Positions 52,463 through 62,536 are shown, counted from the stretch's first letter. The stretch is DNA of 64,000 bases from CALSMU01 sp965230225 (GCA_965230225.1 CBDDKM010000010.1:620001-684000); one strand, 5' to 3'. The notes: a model not told the origin generated them from the letters alone. Made by a program: numbers and translations.

Positions 52463-53825
52463 TTTTCCCTAGGAAATAAATCATTATCAAAGCTACAATA
52501 ATAAACAGTTGCTGTCTTTTCATCTGTAGGTTAACCGGAATTAAATATGATAAAAACAACATTCCGATCACCAGAAAACTTAGCAGTAAGTTTAAAGGTC
52601 CTTTATAGGCACAAATTTTCACCAAACTTAGGTCCGAATCAAAGTGAATAATCTTATCAAAAACCATCAAAGCATCATCCACTGTGTTGGCTCTAAAAAA
52701 CACCCATGCTATACAAACCAAAACAAACACCATAATAACCCTTACCCATACCAACTTAACGATTCCCCCCAATTTAGATGAAAGTGATTTAAGTACATTT
52801 TCCGCAATTAAATAACTACCGTGCAGTGCTCCCCAAATGATGTATGTCCAATTATTTCCATGCCAGAACCCACTGACCAAAAATGTTAAAAACAGGTTGT
52901 AATACCACCTCCATTTAACGACTCTATTACCTCCAATTGGGATGTAAAAATAATCTCGAAACCAGGTAGAAAGAGAAATGTGCCATTTGCTCCAAAACTC
53001 AGAAAAGGATTTGGCCAGATAAGGGCGTTTGAAATTCTCCATTAAATTAACCCCCATTAATCGGGCACTTCCAATGGCTATATCAGAATAGCCCGAAAAA
53101 TCACAATAAATCTGAAAAGCAAAAAAGAACGAAGCCAACAACACTCCTATAGAAGATGCATTTTCCACATCATTATAGACACTGTTTACGTATACAGCAA
53201 GCCGATCTGCTATCACTACCTTCTTAAAAAAACCATAAGCTATTTTAGAGATTCCCCAAACAAAATCGTCATAATTAAAAACTACTTTTTTCTTCAGTTC
53301 CGGAAGTAAATGAGAAGCTCTTTCAATAGGTCCTGCAACCAGTTGTGGCCAAAAGGAAACGAAGACCGCAAACCTTCCGAAATGCGTTTCTGGTTTTAGT
53401 GTCCCCTTATACACATCAATGGTATAACTAAGGGTTTGGAATGTATAAAATGAAATCCCCACAGGGAGCAATAACTTTGCATATGGAATCTCAGCTTTAA
53501 TGGTCAACGCATCAAATACCCAATTGAGATTTCCGATAAAAAAATCAAGGTATTTAAAGGTAAATAATAGTCCTAGGTTGACGACTAAACTTAAGATGAG
53601 TAAGCTTTTTCGCTTTTCCTTGACTCTTTTAGCCATTTCCCTGGCTACCAGATAGTCAACAACTGTACTCAGCATTATTAGCAAGGCAAACTCTGCCTTC
53701 CAGCACATGTAGAAAAAATAACTACTCAAAAGCAATAAAACCCACCTGTACTTTGGTGCCAGCAAGTAATAGGATATTACTGCTAAAGGCAAAAAAACCA
53801 GAAATAATGATGAGTTGAATAGCAT
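52428..53825 (-). CDS. MBOAT-family O-acyltransferase (AlgI-like)
   Basis: A 465-residue polytopic protein of the AlgI/DltB type. Characteristic segments are YKGTLKPETHFGRFAVFVSF, WPQLVAGPIERA, FCDFSGYSDIAIGSARLMG, WHISLSTWFRDYFYIPIGG and the catalytic His in VSGFWHGNNWTYIIWG. The C-terminus ends EFIYFQF, identical to the second MBOAT of the cluster. It exports acyl groups, usually acetyl, for modification of surface polymers together with its SGNH partner, whose gene overlaps its 3' end. Confidence 0.95.
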   Translation of the reverse strand: MLFNSSLFLVFLPLAVISYYLLAPKYRWVLLLLSSYFFYMCWKAEFALLIMLSTVVDYLVAREMAKRVKEKRKSLLILSLVVNLGLLFTFKYLDFFIGNLNWVFDALTIKAEIPYAKLLLPVGISFYTFQTLSYTIDVYKGTLKPETHFGRFAVFVSFWPQLVAGPIERASHLLPELKKKVVFNYDDFVWGISKIAYGFFKKVVIADRLAVYVNSVYNDVENASSIGVLLASFFFAFQIYCDFSGYSDIAIGSARLMGVNLMENFKRPYLAKSFSEFWSKWHISLSTWFRDYFYIPIGGNRVVKWRWYYNLFLTFLVSGFWHGNNWTYIIWGALHGSYLIAENVLKSLSSKLGGIVKLVWVRVIMVFVLVCIAWVFFRANTVDDALMVFDKIIHFDSDLSLVKICAYKGPLNLLLSFLVIGMLFLSYLIPVNLQMKRQQLFIIVALIMIYFLGKNGDAEFIYFQF

Positions 53826-53841
53826 TTAACTAAAAATAATT

Positions 53842-55158
53842 TTATTGCACGTTAGGCTCTTCTGGTGGTGTTTTTAATAGTTTAGGATTTTCCAGAACTA
53901 ATACAGAAGTTATGATTAAAAACACAACTATTGTAAAAGGATTTAGTGATGCGGATAACCAGGATTCAAAATTTGCACTGATCAACACCCCAATTATTAC
54001 TGGAAATATAATGGTGTCTTTTCGTGCTTTGAAAAAAGATCCTAACATCCCAAAAAAGAAAGATAGGAGCCCGATTAATCCTAAATCATACCATATCGTT
54101 AGATAGGTGTTATGAGCATTCCCCTCATGTCCAAGAATAGATAGTTTTTTATAATTAACCACAAAAAGCCCTTCTGTTCCTCCAATTCCGTGTCCAAACA
54201 TCCAGTTTCCATTCTTAATCTGCTCCCAAATAAACTCCCAGGCAATTACTCTACCCGACCCCTCTGCAACTGTATCCAGCCTTGCATAGTCGCCTAACCC
54301 CAAGTTTTGAATGATCCAAATGGCATTGGTCAGAATTACAGAATAAGACAGGAGTATTAAAATTAGAAAGACAAAACTAAACATCGGGCTTCTCTTGTTA
54401 ATCCAGAAAAAAGAATGGAATACAAGAATTACAATCATGGCCGTTCTAGATTGACATAAAAGAAGAGAGGCAAAAAAACTAATGTAGATTAACATCAGCT
54501 CTTTACGAGCAAACAGATTGGGTAGTTTTCTAATAACCACTTGAAAAAACAGGTAATTCATACTTAAGAACAATCCCATTCCATTGGGGTTCCCTAACAG
54601 TCCTCTATACCTCCCTGCCAAAAACACAAAATCCGGGAACAAAACGATAAACACCAATCCTAAACTGAGGATAATGAATATCACTCCAAAGTAATCTCTA
54701 AAAATCCTATTATCAGTAGATTTCAATAGGTATGTACAGTATACAGGGACTGATAAAATGATGAATGTATAGGATACTGTTTTAGTAAGTGAGGTAACAA
54801 AATAATCACTAAAAAAAACGGTAACTAAAGCCACAATAATAAACGGCAAGAACAATAGAATATAGGGATGATCCACCTTGAACTTTCTCCATATCAATAA
54901 TCCGGTTACCCCAAACAACAAGGCTATACCAGGTTTAATTGCAGCGGCAAATGAAAGAAAATCAGACCTCGAATCTGAAAAGAATAAAATGCAATAAAAC
55001 AACAACAGCATCAAATCGATTCTGCTTTTGAAAAAGCAAATACCAAATACTAAGGCAACACCAATCATTGCAAATTGGCTTCCGATACTCCCCAATAGCA
55101 ACCAACCTAAACAAATGATTAGAATTAATTGAACATTTTTTGAAAATAAGGTGAGCAT
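53842..55158 (-). CDS. Wzy-like O-antigen polymerase/ligase
   Basis: A 438-residue membrane protein of about 11 helices with a large periplasmic loop near the C-terminus. The loop carries WMFGHGIGGTEGLF and HEGNAHNTYLTIWYDLGLIG, the histidine-rich pattern of the Wzy_C / O-antigen ligase family. As the only such gene in the cluster it is the likely polymerase, joining repeat units after flipping. It lies 16 bp upstream of the MBOAT gene. Confidence 0.88.
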   Translation of the reverse strand: MLTLFSKNVQLILIICLGWLLLGSIGSQFAMIGVALVFGICFFKSRIDLMLLLFYCILFFSDSRSDFLSFAAAIKPGIALLFGVTGLLIWRKFKVDHPYILLFLPFIIVALVTVFFSDYFVTSLTKTVSYTFIILSVPVYCTYLLKSTDNRIFRDYFGVIFIILSLGLVFIVLFPDFVFLAGRYRGLLGNPNGMGLFLSMNYLFFQVVIRKLPNLFARKELMLIYISFFASLLLCQSRTAMIVILVFHSFFWINKRSPMFSFVFLILILLSYSVILTNAIWIIQNLGLGDYARLDTVAEGSGRVIAWEFIWEQIKNGNWMFGHGIGGTEGLFVVNYKKLSILGHEGNAHNTYLTIWYDLGLIGLLSFFFGMLGSFFKARKDTIIFPVIIGVLISANFESWLSASLNPFTIVVFLIITSVLVLENPKLLKTPPEEPNVQ

Positions 55159-55174
55159 CTATTTCAATCCTTTA

Positions 55175-56350
55175 TTACTGTGTTGTAACGTTTTCAATTG
55201 CAGAAATTACTTTTTCTGCAATTCGGTCCCATCCAAATTCATTTTTAATCCTCTGAAGGGAATTATTTCTTAATAATAATAATTCTTCTTTGCTCATGGA
55301 AATCATTTTCTCTATGGCAGAAGAAATTAAACCAACATCTGGAGATGGAAGTAAAACTCCAACCTTTTCATCAACCATCATCTGAACAGCACCGGTATCC
55401 GTTGCAATTATTGCCAACCCTCTAGCCATTCCTTCCAGTATTACATTTGGCATACCTTCCGAATGGCTTGGACACACTAACACATCGCAAGAATCCAGGA
55501 TAGAAATTAATTTATCTTTCTCTCCTATTTGACCATGATAAACAAACCTGGAATCTTTTTCTCTCTTACCGGAAGGAATATCACCTATAAAATTAAACTC
55601 AAAGCTTTTATCACCCTCAATATTCCTCAAAGCCAACATCAATTCCTCAATTCCCTTCCGCCTTTCATATCTTCCCAAATAAACAAATCGAATTGTCTCA
55701 TTATTGCTTTGGACTTCACTTTTGATCCATTCAGGATCAATTCCAGAAGTAATTCCCACAATTTTCGAATGATCAACACCTATGGACTTAACAATATCAG
55801 TTATTTTTCCTCCATAAGAAAAAACCAAATCTGCATTCTGATTATTCCACTTAACTGGTTTTTTGAATAGTTTATGCTCCAGTGCTACTTTAAAAGATGG
55901 AGGTGTTTGAAACATTTCATACCCATGAAACTTTACTCCAATAGGAGGAATGCTTTTATCTCCTTTTGATTTTCGTTTAATAAGCTCCCAGGCTGTAAAT
56001 CCCTTAGCATATATAAAATCGAACTCCCCAATTCTATTCTTCAACTTCTCGTAGATCATTTTAGAATATTGATAAGATCGTCTGATATAATGGCCAGGAA
56101 CCTTTCCCGGAGCAGGGAAATGAAATACTACCTGATCGGCCAATACAACACCAGAATTCCCAAATAATACTCTATTAACTTCTTCTTTATCAGGGATTTT
56201 CTCAGTATGATCTAAGCAATGTACTAACGTTATATCCCATCCTTTTAATGTAAGAAACTTGGCTAGGTTAGCGGAATGCTTTTGCATACCACCTATTACA
56301 AATGGGGTAATTCCATCGGTTAGTAGAAGTATCTTCTTCTTTTTATCCAT
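55175..56350 (-). CDS. Family 4 glycosyltransferase
   Basis: A 391-residue GT-B enzyme: LLTDGITPFVIGGMQKHSANL at the N-terminus (residues 8-27 read LLTDGITPFVIGGMQKHSAN), RFVYLGRYERRKGIEELMLA, and CPSHSEGMPNVILEGMARGL for the donor site. Start set at ATG 56350 because the codon before is TTG. A TACTTTCG box upstream on this strand may provide an internal promoter. It is followed by the Wzy-like gene 16 bp later. Confidence 0.93.
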   Translation of the reverse strand: MDKKKKILLLTDGITPFVIGGMQKHSANLAKFLTLKGWDITLVHCLDHTEKIPDKEEVNRVLFGNSGVVLADQVVFHFPAPGKVPGHYIRRSYQYSKMIYEKLKNRIGEFDFIYAKGFTAWELIKRKSKGDKSIPPIGVKFHGYEMFQTPPSFKVALEHKLFKKPVKWNNQNADLVFSYGGKITDIVKSIGVDHSKIVGITSGIDPEWIKSEVQSNNETIRFVYLGRYERRKGIEELMLALRNIEGDKSFEFNFIGDIPSGKREKDSRFVYHGQIGEKDKLISILDSCDVLVCPSHSEGMPNVILEGMARGLAIIATDTGAVQMMVDEKVGVLLPSPDVGLISSAIEKMISMSKEELLLLRNNSLQRIKNEFGWDRIAEKVISAIENVTTQ

Positions 56351-56373
56351 CAACGCTGTTCAACAATAAACAA

Positions 56374-56381
56374 CGAAAGTA
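56374..56381 (-). promoter_or_regulatory. Possible internal -7 element TACTTTCG
   Basis: One-base variant of TAnnTTTG on the minus strand, about 24 nt before the glycosyltransferase start, in the largest gap (about 100 bp) of the polysaccharide cluster. The same variant precedes the helicase gene. No -33 match. Confidence 0.3.
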
Positions 56382-56451
56382 ACGGAAATAATAGTTTCCA
56401 TTGGCATTTTATGACCAATTATTGAATCTTTTATTCAGTTAGAATTAGACT

Positions 56452-57558
56452 TTAATCCGAATTCAAAACACTCTTAATTAAAGATTTGTATTTCTGATGT
56501 ATTTCGGACGATGATTTTAGATAATGTACAGAACAAAGTTGACGGTTTTTTTGCCTTTGATCTTCACTCAAATTTCTCAATTCTGGAATATTACCGGACA
56601 CTACCACTCCACATTGATTCTTCTCAACAAATTCCGAATAATCTCCAATATCTGGCGATATTATAACAGATAAACCAGCATTTAGATATTCTGCAAATTT
56701 TACTGGAGAAGCCACTTTATTGGTAACACGTTTTTCTCTTAATAAAATACCGTAGTCACAATTACTTAATTCTTCGTATACTTGGTTATGGTTAACCCAC
56801 TTCCTAATACACCTACCTGAGTATTTCTTTGCTAGAACTTCTATTTCAGGTACTTCTCTGGTTAAAAACAACACTTCCAGATTTCCCTGTTTACTCATGG
56901 CTTCATCCAACATTTTAACCACCAAAGAAAAGGACTGCCACTCACTTGTACTACCAGCATATACTACCTTTACAGCTCCATCATTCTTACACTTAATCAA
57001 CTCATTATTCAGATCGTTATTTAAGGTTGAAGGAATTACCACATGATCAGATTTGGAATAACCATATTCTTCCCCCCAGAACTTTACCAACTGATTAGAT
57101 ACAGCTATTCGATAATCTGCATTTAAAACAGCAGACCTCTCTGCTTCTATAAATTGCTGTCCTAGTGCTTCCGTACCGGTTACATTATACTCTTCAACTT
57201 CGGCCTTTACAGCAGCTCTTCCATCATAGATTATTTTTTTAAATCTATTCTGAGCCAATGCAAATGCAATCGGACCTCTTGTAATGGCAACTGCATTCTT
57301 ACTTGTTACCAAATTCAACATCAACTTACTTTTCTTCCATCTGGCAACCCCTAACACCAAAGGTTTCACTATTGCTCCAGGAAGCATGGAAATAATTTTC
57401 TTTTTGTTTTCCGAATAATTGGTCCAGGGAATCAATGCTACTAATTGAATGTTTACGTCAAATTGAGCATTTAGAAAATTTATTACATCTACTACCTGAC
57501 TTTGGTAAATACCTGATGGAGAGTCAATGCATGTTATATAATATATCTTTTGGGCCAT
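56452..57558 (-). CDS. Glycosyltransferase-like protein (GT-B)
   Basis: A 368-residue protein with GT-B layout. N-terminus YYITCIDSPSGIYQSQVVDV; the second domain has VKVVYAGSTSEWQSFSLVVK and the donor region YGILLREKRVTNKVASPVKF with AEYLNAGLSVIISPDIGDYS. The LRE-N-VASPVKFAEYLA pattern is found in glycosyltransferases of capsule clusters. Specificity unknown. It follows the SGNH-like gene by 19 bp. Confidence 0.8.
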   Translation of the reverse strand: MAQKIYYITCIDSPSGIYQSQVVDVINFLNAQFDVNIQLVALIPWTNYSENKKKIISMLPGAIVKPLVLGVARWKKSKLMLNLVTSKNAVAITRGPIAFALAQNRFKKIIYDGRAAVKAEVEEYNVTGTEALGQQFIEAERSAVLNADYRIAVSNQLVKFWGEEYGYSKSDHVVIPSTLNNDLNNELIKCKNDGAVKVVYAGSTSEWQSFSLVVKMLDEAMSKQGNLEVLFLTREVPEIEVLAKKYSGRCIRKWVNHNQVYEELSNCDYGILLREKRVTNKVASPVKFAEYLNAGLSVIISPDIGDYSEFVEKNQCGVVVSGNIPELRNLSEDQRQKNRQLCSVHYLKSSSEIHQKYKSLIKSVLNSD

Positions 57559-57577
57559 TCTATTGATCAGTTAGAAA

Positions 57578-58483
57578 CTATTTCTTTTCATTAATGTACT
57601 GAATAATCTCTTGAGTAAAAATACCTGCTCCATTCTTCATCAAATGGGTATCATCGTAAAAATAATCTGAATTTTTATATCGTTCATCTTGAGTGTTGTA
57701 ATGAAAAAGCTGAACCGAGTCATACTTTAACTCATTAATCCTTGCTAAAAACTTTTCATTAGCAGGACTGTAATTAGGTGGGATAACCAAAATCAACTCA
57801 ATATCATTTGATATGCATATATCCTGAATTCTTTTAAACTCCTTAATCTTACTCTCCTTCTCAAGCTTTTTATTGTATTTTGATTTATCTTCCCATTTGA
57901 ACTCCATCCCTTTCTTTTGGAAAGAAATGGGCATGGAACCACATTCTTGAATGGTATCCAGCTCTGTAAATTTTCTTTGCGAAAAATCGAAGTTAGATTT
58001 ATTCAATTGATGCAGGATTAGGATTTGCGACAACCAATAGTTTTTCTCTCCTCTCTTAACTAATTCGTCTCTTATTTCAGGATAATTTACCAAAGGGTAT
58101 AATCGATCGAAACGGAACCCTATCCCACTGTTTTCAAGTAATTCCTGGGGAGAATCTAAAACCAACAACACTTTTTGTGGTTTATCGTTGTGCTCCAACA
58201 CCTTTTCTAATAAAAAACTATGAAAGCTAATATCTGAGCCAGGATAGGACAGGTTGTAAGCTGAATATTTTGTTTGTTTCGTTATTTCAGAAGCAATTAT
58301 ATTTCTGGCTCCTCTAGATGATCCAATCACTAAAATATCTGTATTTAGTTCTCCAGATATTACCTCTTCCAATCTGCGATCAACTTCGTATTTGGAAGCT
58401 GAATTTCTAACCAGAATAAAGGCCTTATCCAAGACCAGGAAAACAGCTACAAAAATCAATATTTTAATTCCAAACCTCTTCAT
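57578..58483 (-). CDS. SGNH-like partner of MBOAT acyltransferase (second copy)
   Basis: A 301-residue protein anchored by an N-terminal helix (IKILIFVAVFLVLDKAFILV). The SGNH serine block is ILVIGSSRGARNIIASEI and the catalytic Asp-His pair is in FYDDTHLMKNGAGIFTQE, intact here (DDTH). It starts directly at the MBOAT stop (58484). Same modular layout as 51518-53825, but sequence similarity between the two SGNH proteins is low. Confidence 0.8.
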   Translation of the reverse strand: MKRFGIKILIFVAVFLVLDKAFILVRNSASKYEVDRRLEEVISGELNTDILVIGSSRGARNIIASEITKQTKYSAYNLSYPGSDISFHSFLLEKVLEHNDKPQKVLLVLDSPQELLENSGIGFRFDRLYPLVNYPEIRDELVKRGEKNYWLSQILILHQLNKSNFDFSQRKFTELDTIQECGSMPISFQKKGMEFKWEDKSKYNKKLEKESKIKEFKRIQDICISNDIELILVIPPNYSPANEKFLARINELKYDSVQLFHYNTQDERYKNSDYFYDDTHLMKNGAGIFTQEIIQYINEKK

Positions 58484-59917
58484 TTAAAATTGAAAGTATA
58501 TGAATTCTTGCTCTTCTCCGGAGAATACCAAAATGAAGATGATTAATAAATAATAAAACCCATATCTAAAACCAACGTTCCAATTGCTACCGAGTTTTGC
58601 TATGGCATATTCCTCTCTCCTTCCACTCCACTCTATTAGTATAAAAAATACTAAATACAACGAAATCAACTTAGGCATTAAATACGGCATCGAGATAATT
58701 TCTTTAGTAAAAATGGACTGAATAAAACTAAAAGCATCGGTAATATTCTCCGACCTAAAAAACACCCAGGCCAATACAGCGAGTAAAAATGTTACCCCCA
58801 TACTGATTATCTCTTTTACCGAAGGAAATATCTTGTTTTTTGCCACAATATCGATATTACTTCGGTTCTTGTTTACCAGCAACAACGGCAGAAAATAAAT
58901 AGCATTTAATGCTCCCCATGCTATGAATGTCCAATTAGCTCCATGCCAAAACCCACTTACAATAAAAATGATAAAGGTGTTTCTCACTTTACTCCAGGTA
59001 CCACCTCTACTACCACCAAGGGGGATGTATAAATAATCTCTAAACCATGTAGAAAGGGAAATGTGCCATCTTCTCCAGAATTCGGCAATGTCTCTTGAAA
59101 AATATGGAAAAGAAAAGTTCTTCATCAAATTGAATCCAAATAACCTTGATGTACCAATTGCTATATCTGAATAACCAGAGAAATCACCATAAATTTGAAA
59201 TGCAAAGAATATGGCCCCCAATAACAGTGTACTACCACTATAATCCTCATAATTATTGAAAACCATATTTGCATATTCTGCACAGTTATCTGCAATAACT
59301 ACTTTTTTGAACAACCCCCACAAAATTTGCCTTAGTCCATCTACTGACTCAGAATAGTTAAAGATTCTTTCTTTTTTAAACTGTGGTAATAAAGCAGTTG
59401 CTCTTTCAATTGGCCCTGCCACTAACTGGGGGAAAAAACTTACAAATGCAAAAAAAGGAACAAACTCCCTCACCGGCTCTAGCCTTCTTTTGTAAACATC
59501 AATGGAATAACTGAGTGTTTGAAAGGTATAAAAACTGATTCCAACCGGGAGCACAACATTAAGCCTCGGGACATCAATAGATGAGCCAAAAAATGTAAAG
59601 GCCTCCGAAAAGCTTTCTGCAAAAAAGTTGAAGTATTTAAAAAAGCATAAAAAGCCCAGATTAACGGATAAACTCAAAACCAACAACCATTTTCTTTTAG
59701 ACTGTTGATCGGATCTTGACATACCAATACCGACCAAATAATCCACCAATGAGCTAAATGCAATTAGCGATAAAAAGCGCCAATCCCACCATCCGTAAAA
59801 TAGATAACTCGCCAACAACAACAGTACATTTTGTTGCTTAATGGTTTTAAACACAAACCAATACAACAAAAAAACGCAGGGTAAAAAAACTGCAAATTCT
59901 ATTGAGTTGAACAACAT
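58484..59917 (-). CDS. MBOAT-family O-acyltransferase (second copy)
   Basis: A 477-residue AlgI-like protein. Segments match the first copy: YKRRLEPVREFVPFFAFVSF, FPQLVAGPIERATALLPQF, YGDFSGYSDIAIGTSRLFG, WHISLSTWFRDYLYIPLGG and the catalytic His in VSGFWHGANWTFIAWG, ending EFIYFQF. It forms an acylation module with the following SGNH-like gene. Confidence 0.95.
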   Translation of the reverse strand: MLFNSIEFAVFLPCVFLLYWFVFKTIKQQNVLLLLASYLFYGWWDWRFLSLIAFSSLVDYLVGIGMSRSDQQSKRKWLLVLSLSVNLGFLCFFKYFNFFAESFSEAFTFFGSSIDVPRLNVVLPVGISFYTFQTLSYSIDVYKRRLEPVREFVPFFAFVSFFPQLVAGPIERATALLPQFKKERIFNYSESVDGLRQILWGLFKKVVIADNCAEYANMVFNNYEDYSGSTLLLGAIFFAFQIYGDFSGYSDIAIGTSRLFGFNLMKNFSFPYFSRDIAEFWRRWHISLSTWFRDYLYIPLGGSRGGTWSKVRNTFIIFIVSGFWHGANWTFIAWGALNAIYFLPLLLVNKNRSNIDIVAKNKIFPSVKEIISMGVTFLLAVLAWVFFRSENITDAFSFIQSIFTKEIISMPYLMPKLISLYLVFFILIEWSGRREEYAIAKLGSNWNVGFRYGFYYLLIIFILVFSGEEQEFIYFQF

Positions 59918-59950
59918 CTTATTAAATCAACTTTGATCTATTTTTCAGAC

Positions 59951-61039
59951 CTAAATTACGGTTAGAATATGGTCAATAATTCTCTCCGTTGCATGACCAT
60001 CCCAAAGCTCAGGTACTTGTCCTTTCTTGTAAGTTCCAGCCTCTATCTGTTTAATATATTTTTCAATATCTCCTTCTGAAAATGGTACCAAAGTATTGGT
60101 TCCAACATCTATTGTTACAGGTCGTTCTGTGTTTTCTCGAACAGTTAAACACGGTACTTGTCTAAATGTTGTTTCTTCCTGAATTCCTCCACTATCGGTA
60201 ATTACTAGTTTAGACGATTTGATTAATCGCTGAAACTCAAAATAACCAATTGGAGGTGTTAATACCAGCTCATCAAGTACTGTCAATTTCTCCAGCAATC
60301 CATGCTGAGCCAAACTATTTTTTGACCTGGGATGCAAGGGAAGTACAACCTTACCATATTTTGTCAATGTTGTAATCAGATCGACTAATTTCTGCAGGCT
60401 TTTCATATCATCAACGTTAGATGGCCTATGAAAAGTGCATAAAATATAAGGTTCTCCAACAATTCCGAACTTTTCCAGAACATCAGACTTATCAATTTCA
60501 CCTTCAAACTCTACAAGAGTATCAATCATGGTATTTCCAACAAATACTTTTTCTGCTGTTATTTTCTCAATATCAATGTTCTTTATCCCTGATGGTTCAG
60601 TAATAAAACAAATATCGGAAAGGTTATCTGCAACAATTCTATTATGCTCTTCCGGCATTTTCTTATCAAACGATCTTAACCCACTTTCCAGATGAGCTAA
60701 TTTGATCCCCATCTTATTAGCTGCAATTGCTCCAGCTAAAGTAGAATTCACGTCTCCGGGAACAATAAACAAGTCTGGTTTCCCCTCCTTTTCAAATAAC
60801 TCTTCTAGTTTTACCAGTATACTAGCGATTTGCGAATTAGGAGTTTGGCCACCTACATTTAAAAAATAATCTGGTCTCAGATCAAATTGATCAAAAAATA
60901 CATTGGCCATATTGTCGTCAAAATGCTGACCTGTATGAATCAGTTTTACTTCAAGCCCTCTCTCTGCTCCTATTTTTTTAAACCTGGTAACTTTTATAAA
61001 ATTAGGTCTTGTCCCTACTAAAAGATATATTTTTTTCAT
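59951..61039 (-). CDS. wecB: UDP-N-acetylglucosamine 2-epimerase
   Basis: A 362-residue non-hydrolysing epimerase interconverting UDP-GlcNAc and UDP-ManNAc. It has LLVGTRPNFIKVTRFKKIG, HTGQHFDDNMANVFFDQF, VPGDVNSTLAGAIAANKMG, HLESGLRSFDKKMPEEHNR and TDSGGIQEETTFRQVPCLTV. It supplies an N-acetylmannosamine-type precursor for the polysaccharide. A TATCTTTG promoter box lies in the 60-bp upstream gap. Confidence 0.95.
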   Translation of the reverse strand: MKKIYLLVGTRPNFIKVTRFKKIGAERGLEVKLIHTGQHFDDNMANVFFDQFDLRPDYFLNVGGQTPNSQIASILVKLEELFEKEGKPDLFIVPGDVNSTLAGAIAANKMGIKLAHLESGLRSFDKKMPEEHNRIVADNLSDICFITEPSGIKNIDIEKITAEKVFVGNTMIDTLVEFEGEIDKSDVLEKFGIVGEPYILCTFHRPSNVDDMKSLQKLVDLITTLTKYGKVVLPLHPRSKNSLAQHGLLEKLTVLDELVLTPPIGYFEFQRLIKSSKLVITDSGGIQEETTFRQVPCLTVRENTERPVTIDVGTNTLVPFSEGDIEKYIKQIEAGTYKKGQVPELWDGHATERIIDHILTVI

Positions 61040-61071
61040 CCTATTTCTGCATTTATGACTGGTCAGGTTAA

Positions 61072-61079
61072 CAAAGATA
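61072..61079 (-). promoter_or_regulatory. Internal -7 element TATCTTTG before wecB
   Basis: Perfect TAnnTTTG on the minus strand, 32 nt before the wecB start, in a 60-bp gap. An inverted repeat AAGTG / CACTT (61084-61100) overlaps the spacer. It suggests the cluster has a second transcription start at wecB. Confidence 0.45.
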
Positions 61080-61099
61080 ATCCAAGTGATTTAACCACT

Positions 61100-62536
61100 T
61101 CAATTTTTAATCTCCAATTTCTCAAGTAAACTTTCCAGTGATTTCCCAATTCCATTCTCTACCAAATTAGCTGGCAAATTTGACGCGAAAAAGTCAAGAC
61201 CATTTTGCTCCAAGAAAATAGTACTTATCCCATATTCCATTGCTTCAATGGCCACTGAAGAAAACCTTGTAATGTGTACACTTGTATAAGGTAGCAAATA
61301 ATGCAATGGTACTTCTGTAGCTTCCTGAAGGTAATACTTGGAAAGGACTTTTTCCTTCTTAAGTTTTGCATCCAGTTTTTCGTAATTCTTTTTGGCCGGG
61401 TGCAGTCTAAGAAGTAGAGTATACTTTTCCGTCTCTCTTGCCAAATCAATCACTTCATCCGGAATAGAATCCTCTAAATTTTGAAGACTCACCAATACGA
61501 CATTACCACCTTCAAGATCACTCTTAAACGCCTCTGAGGTTTGGATATTAAATATCTCGTTTGCTCTTCCAGACTTCCATAAATCAACCCAGGGATTACC
61601 TTTTACATGTGACTTAATGGCTTCACTATTCCACGAATCGATGGTATCTGCACTTGCCTGATCCCACGTCCAAAAGTTAGAAGGAAAAATGTTAAATCCC
61701 CTTTGAGGAACCAATCTACCTTTGCCATAAGACATATGAACATCTCCTGCAACACCATGTTGAATATCAAATGATGGTATTTTACACAGGTGTGCTGCAT
61801 GAATTAGTGCATAGTTATGGAGCGAATAATAATTAAAGCAATAGAAGGTTTTAATTCCATTGTTTTTCATAAAACTGGCAAATGTCTTTGCCATACTTTT
61901 GACCTGAGTAGAAAAATTAATCAAAGATGCCTGATTAACGCTTTGTGCAAGTTGAATTTCTTTTATAAACGGATGATTCAAAAATTCCTGAAATCCATCT
62001 AGCTGAACAGCCGCTTTTTTATACTTTGATTTAATTCTTGATCGAGTTACATGGTAGTAAACGAAATCTTCAATAAACTCTTTATTTTCTCCATCATAAA
62101 GGCTCGAAATTTCAGGTAATGTAACATAGTTACTGTTGTGCTCTATTACAAAAGAAGACTCCTGATTTTCGTCTTTCAATTTCAAGGCTAAACTATCGGC
62201 AAATTTATCAAATCCTAACCCCTCAATAACCCGATAATAATTCAAAGACGATGAAATCAGGTTTTGATATCCCCCTTTTTGATTCTTTATGCGTTGGTCT
62301 TGTTTTTTTCCTTTAAAATACCTCTTAACAATCCTAAAAACACGCTGTAATTTTCCAGATTGCTCAACGGGCTCAACTGACGTTTTCTTTCCCTGATTAA
62401 GAATAATATGATAACATTTTAAGCCTAACTCTGCACGGATATATGGCCAAACCTCCACTCCGTTAATCTTCCAGTTCTGAACGTCAAACTCCCTCTCTAA
62501 CTTTGCTACTAATTCTATATTTTCTTTGGCATTCAT
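61100..62536 (-). CDS. GT-B-like surface carbohydrate protein
   Basis: A 478-residue soluble protein of unknown exact family. It has KIPSFDIQHGVAGDVHMSYG (a QHG motif), YTLLLRLHPAKKNYEKLDAK (the R-HP motif) and VHITRFSSVAIEAMEYGIST, a layout shared by capsule proteins of the KpsS/KpsC and polysialyltransferase-like kind and by CDP-glycerol transferases. Its ATG overlaps the HAD-phosphatase stop (TAATG), directly after the CMP-sugar synthetase gene. A CMP-sugar-using transferase is plausible but unproven. Confidence 0.65.
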   Translation of the reverse strand: MNAKENIELVAKLEREFDVQNWKINGVEVWPYIRAELGLKCYHIILNQGKKTSVEPVEQSGKLQRVFRIVKRYFKGKKQDQRIKNQKGGYQNLISSSLNYYRVIEGLGFDKFADSLALKLKDENQESSFVIEHNSNYVTLPEISSLYDGENKEFIEDFVYYHVTRSRIKSKYKKAAVQLDGFQEFLNHPFIKEIQLAQSVNQASLINFSTQVKSMAKTFASFMKNNGIKTFYCFNYYSLHNYALIHAAHLCKIPSFDIQHGVAGDVHMSYGKGRLVPQRGFNIFPSNFWTWDQASADTIDSWNSEAIKSHVKGNPWVDLWKSGRANEIFNIQTSEAFKSDLEGGNVVLVSLQNLEDSIPDEVIDLARETEKYTLLLRLHPAKKNYEKLDAKLKKEKVLSKYYLQEATEVPLHYLLPYTSVHITRFSSVAIEAMEYGISTIFLEQNGLDFFASNLPANLVENGIGKSLESLLEKLEIKN

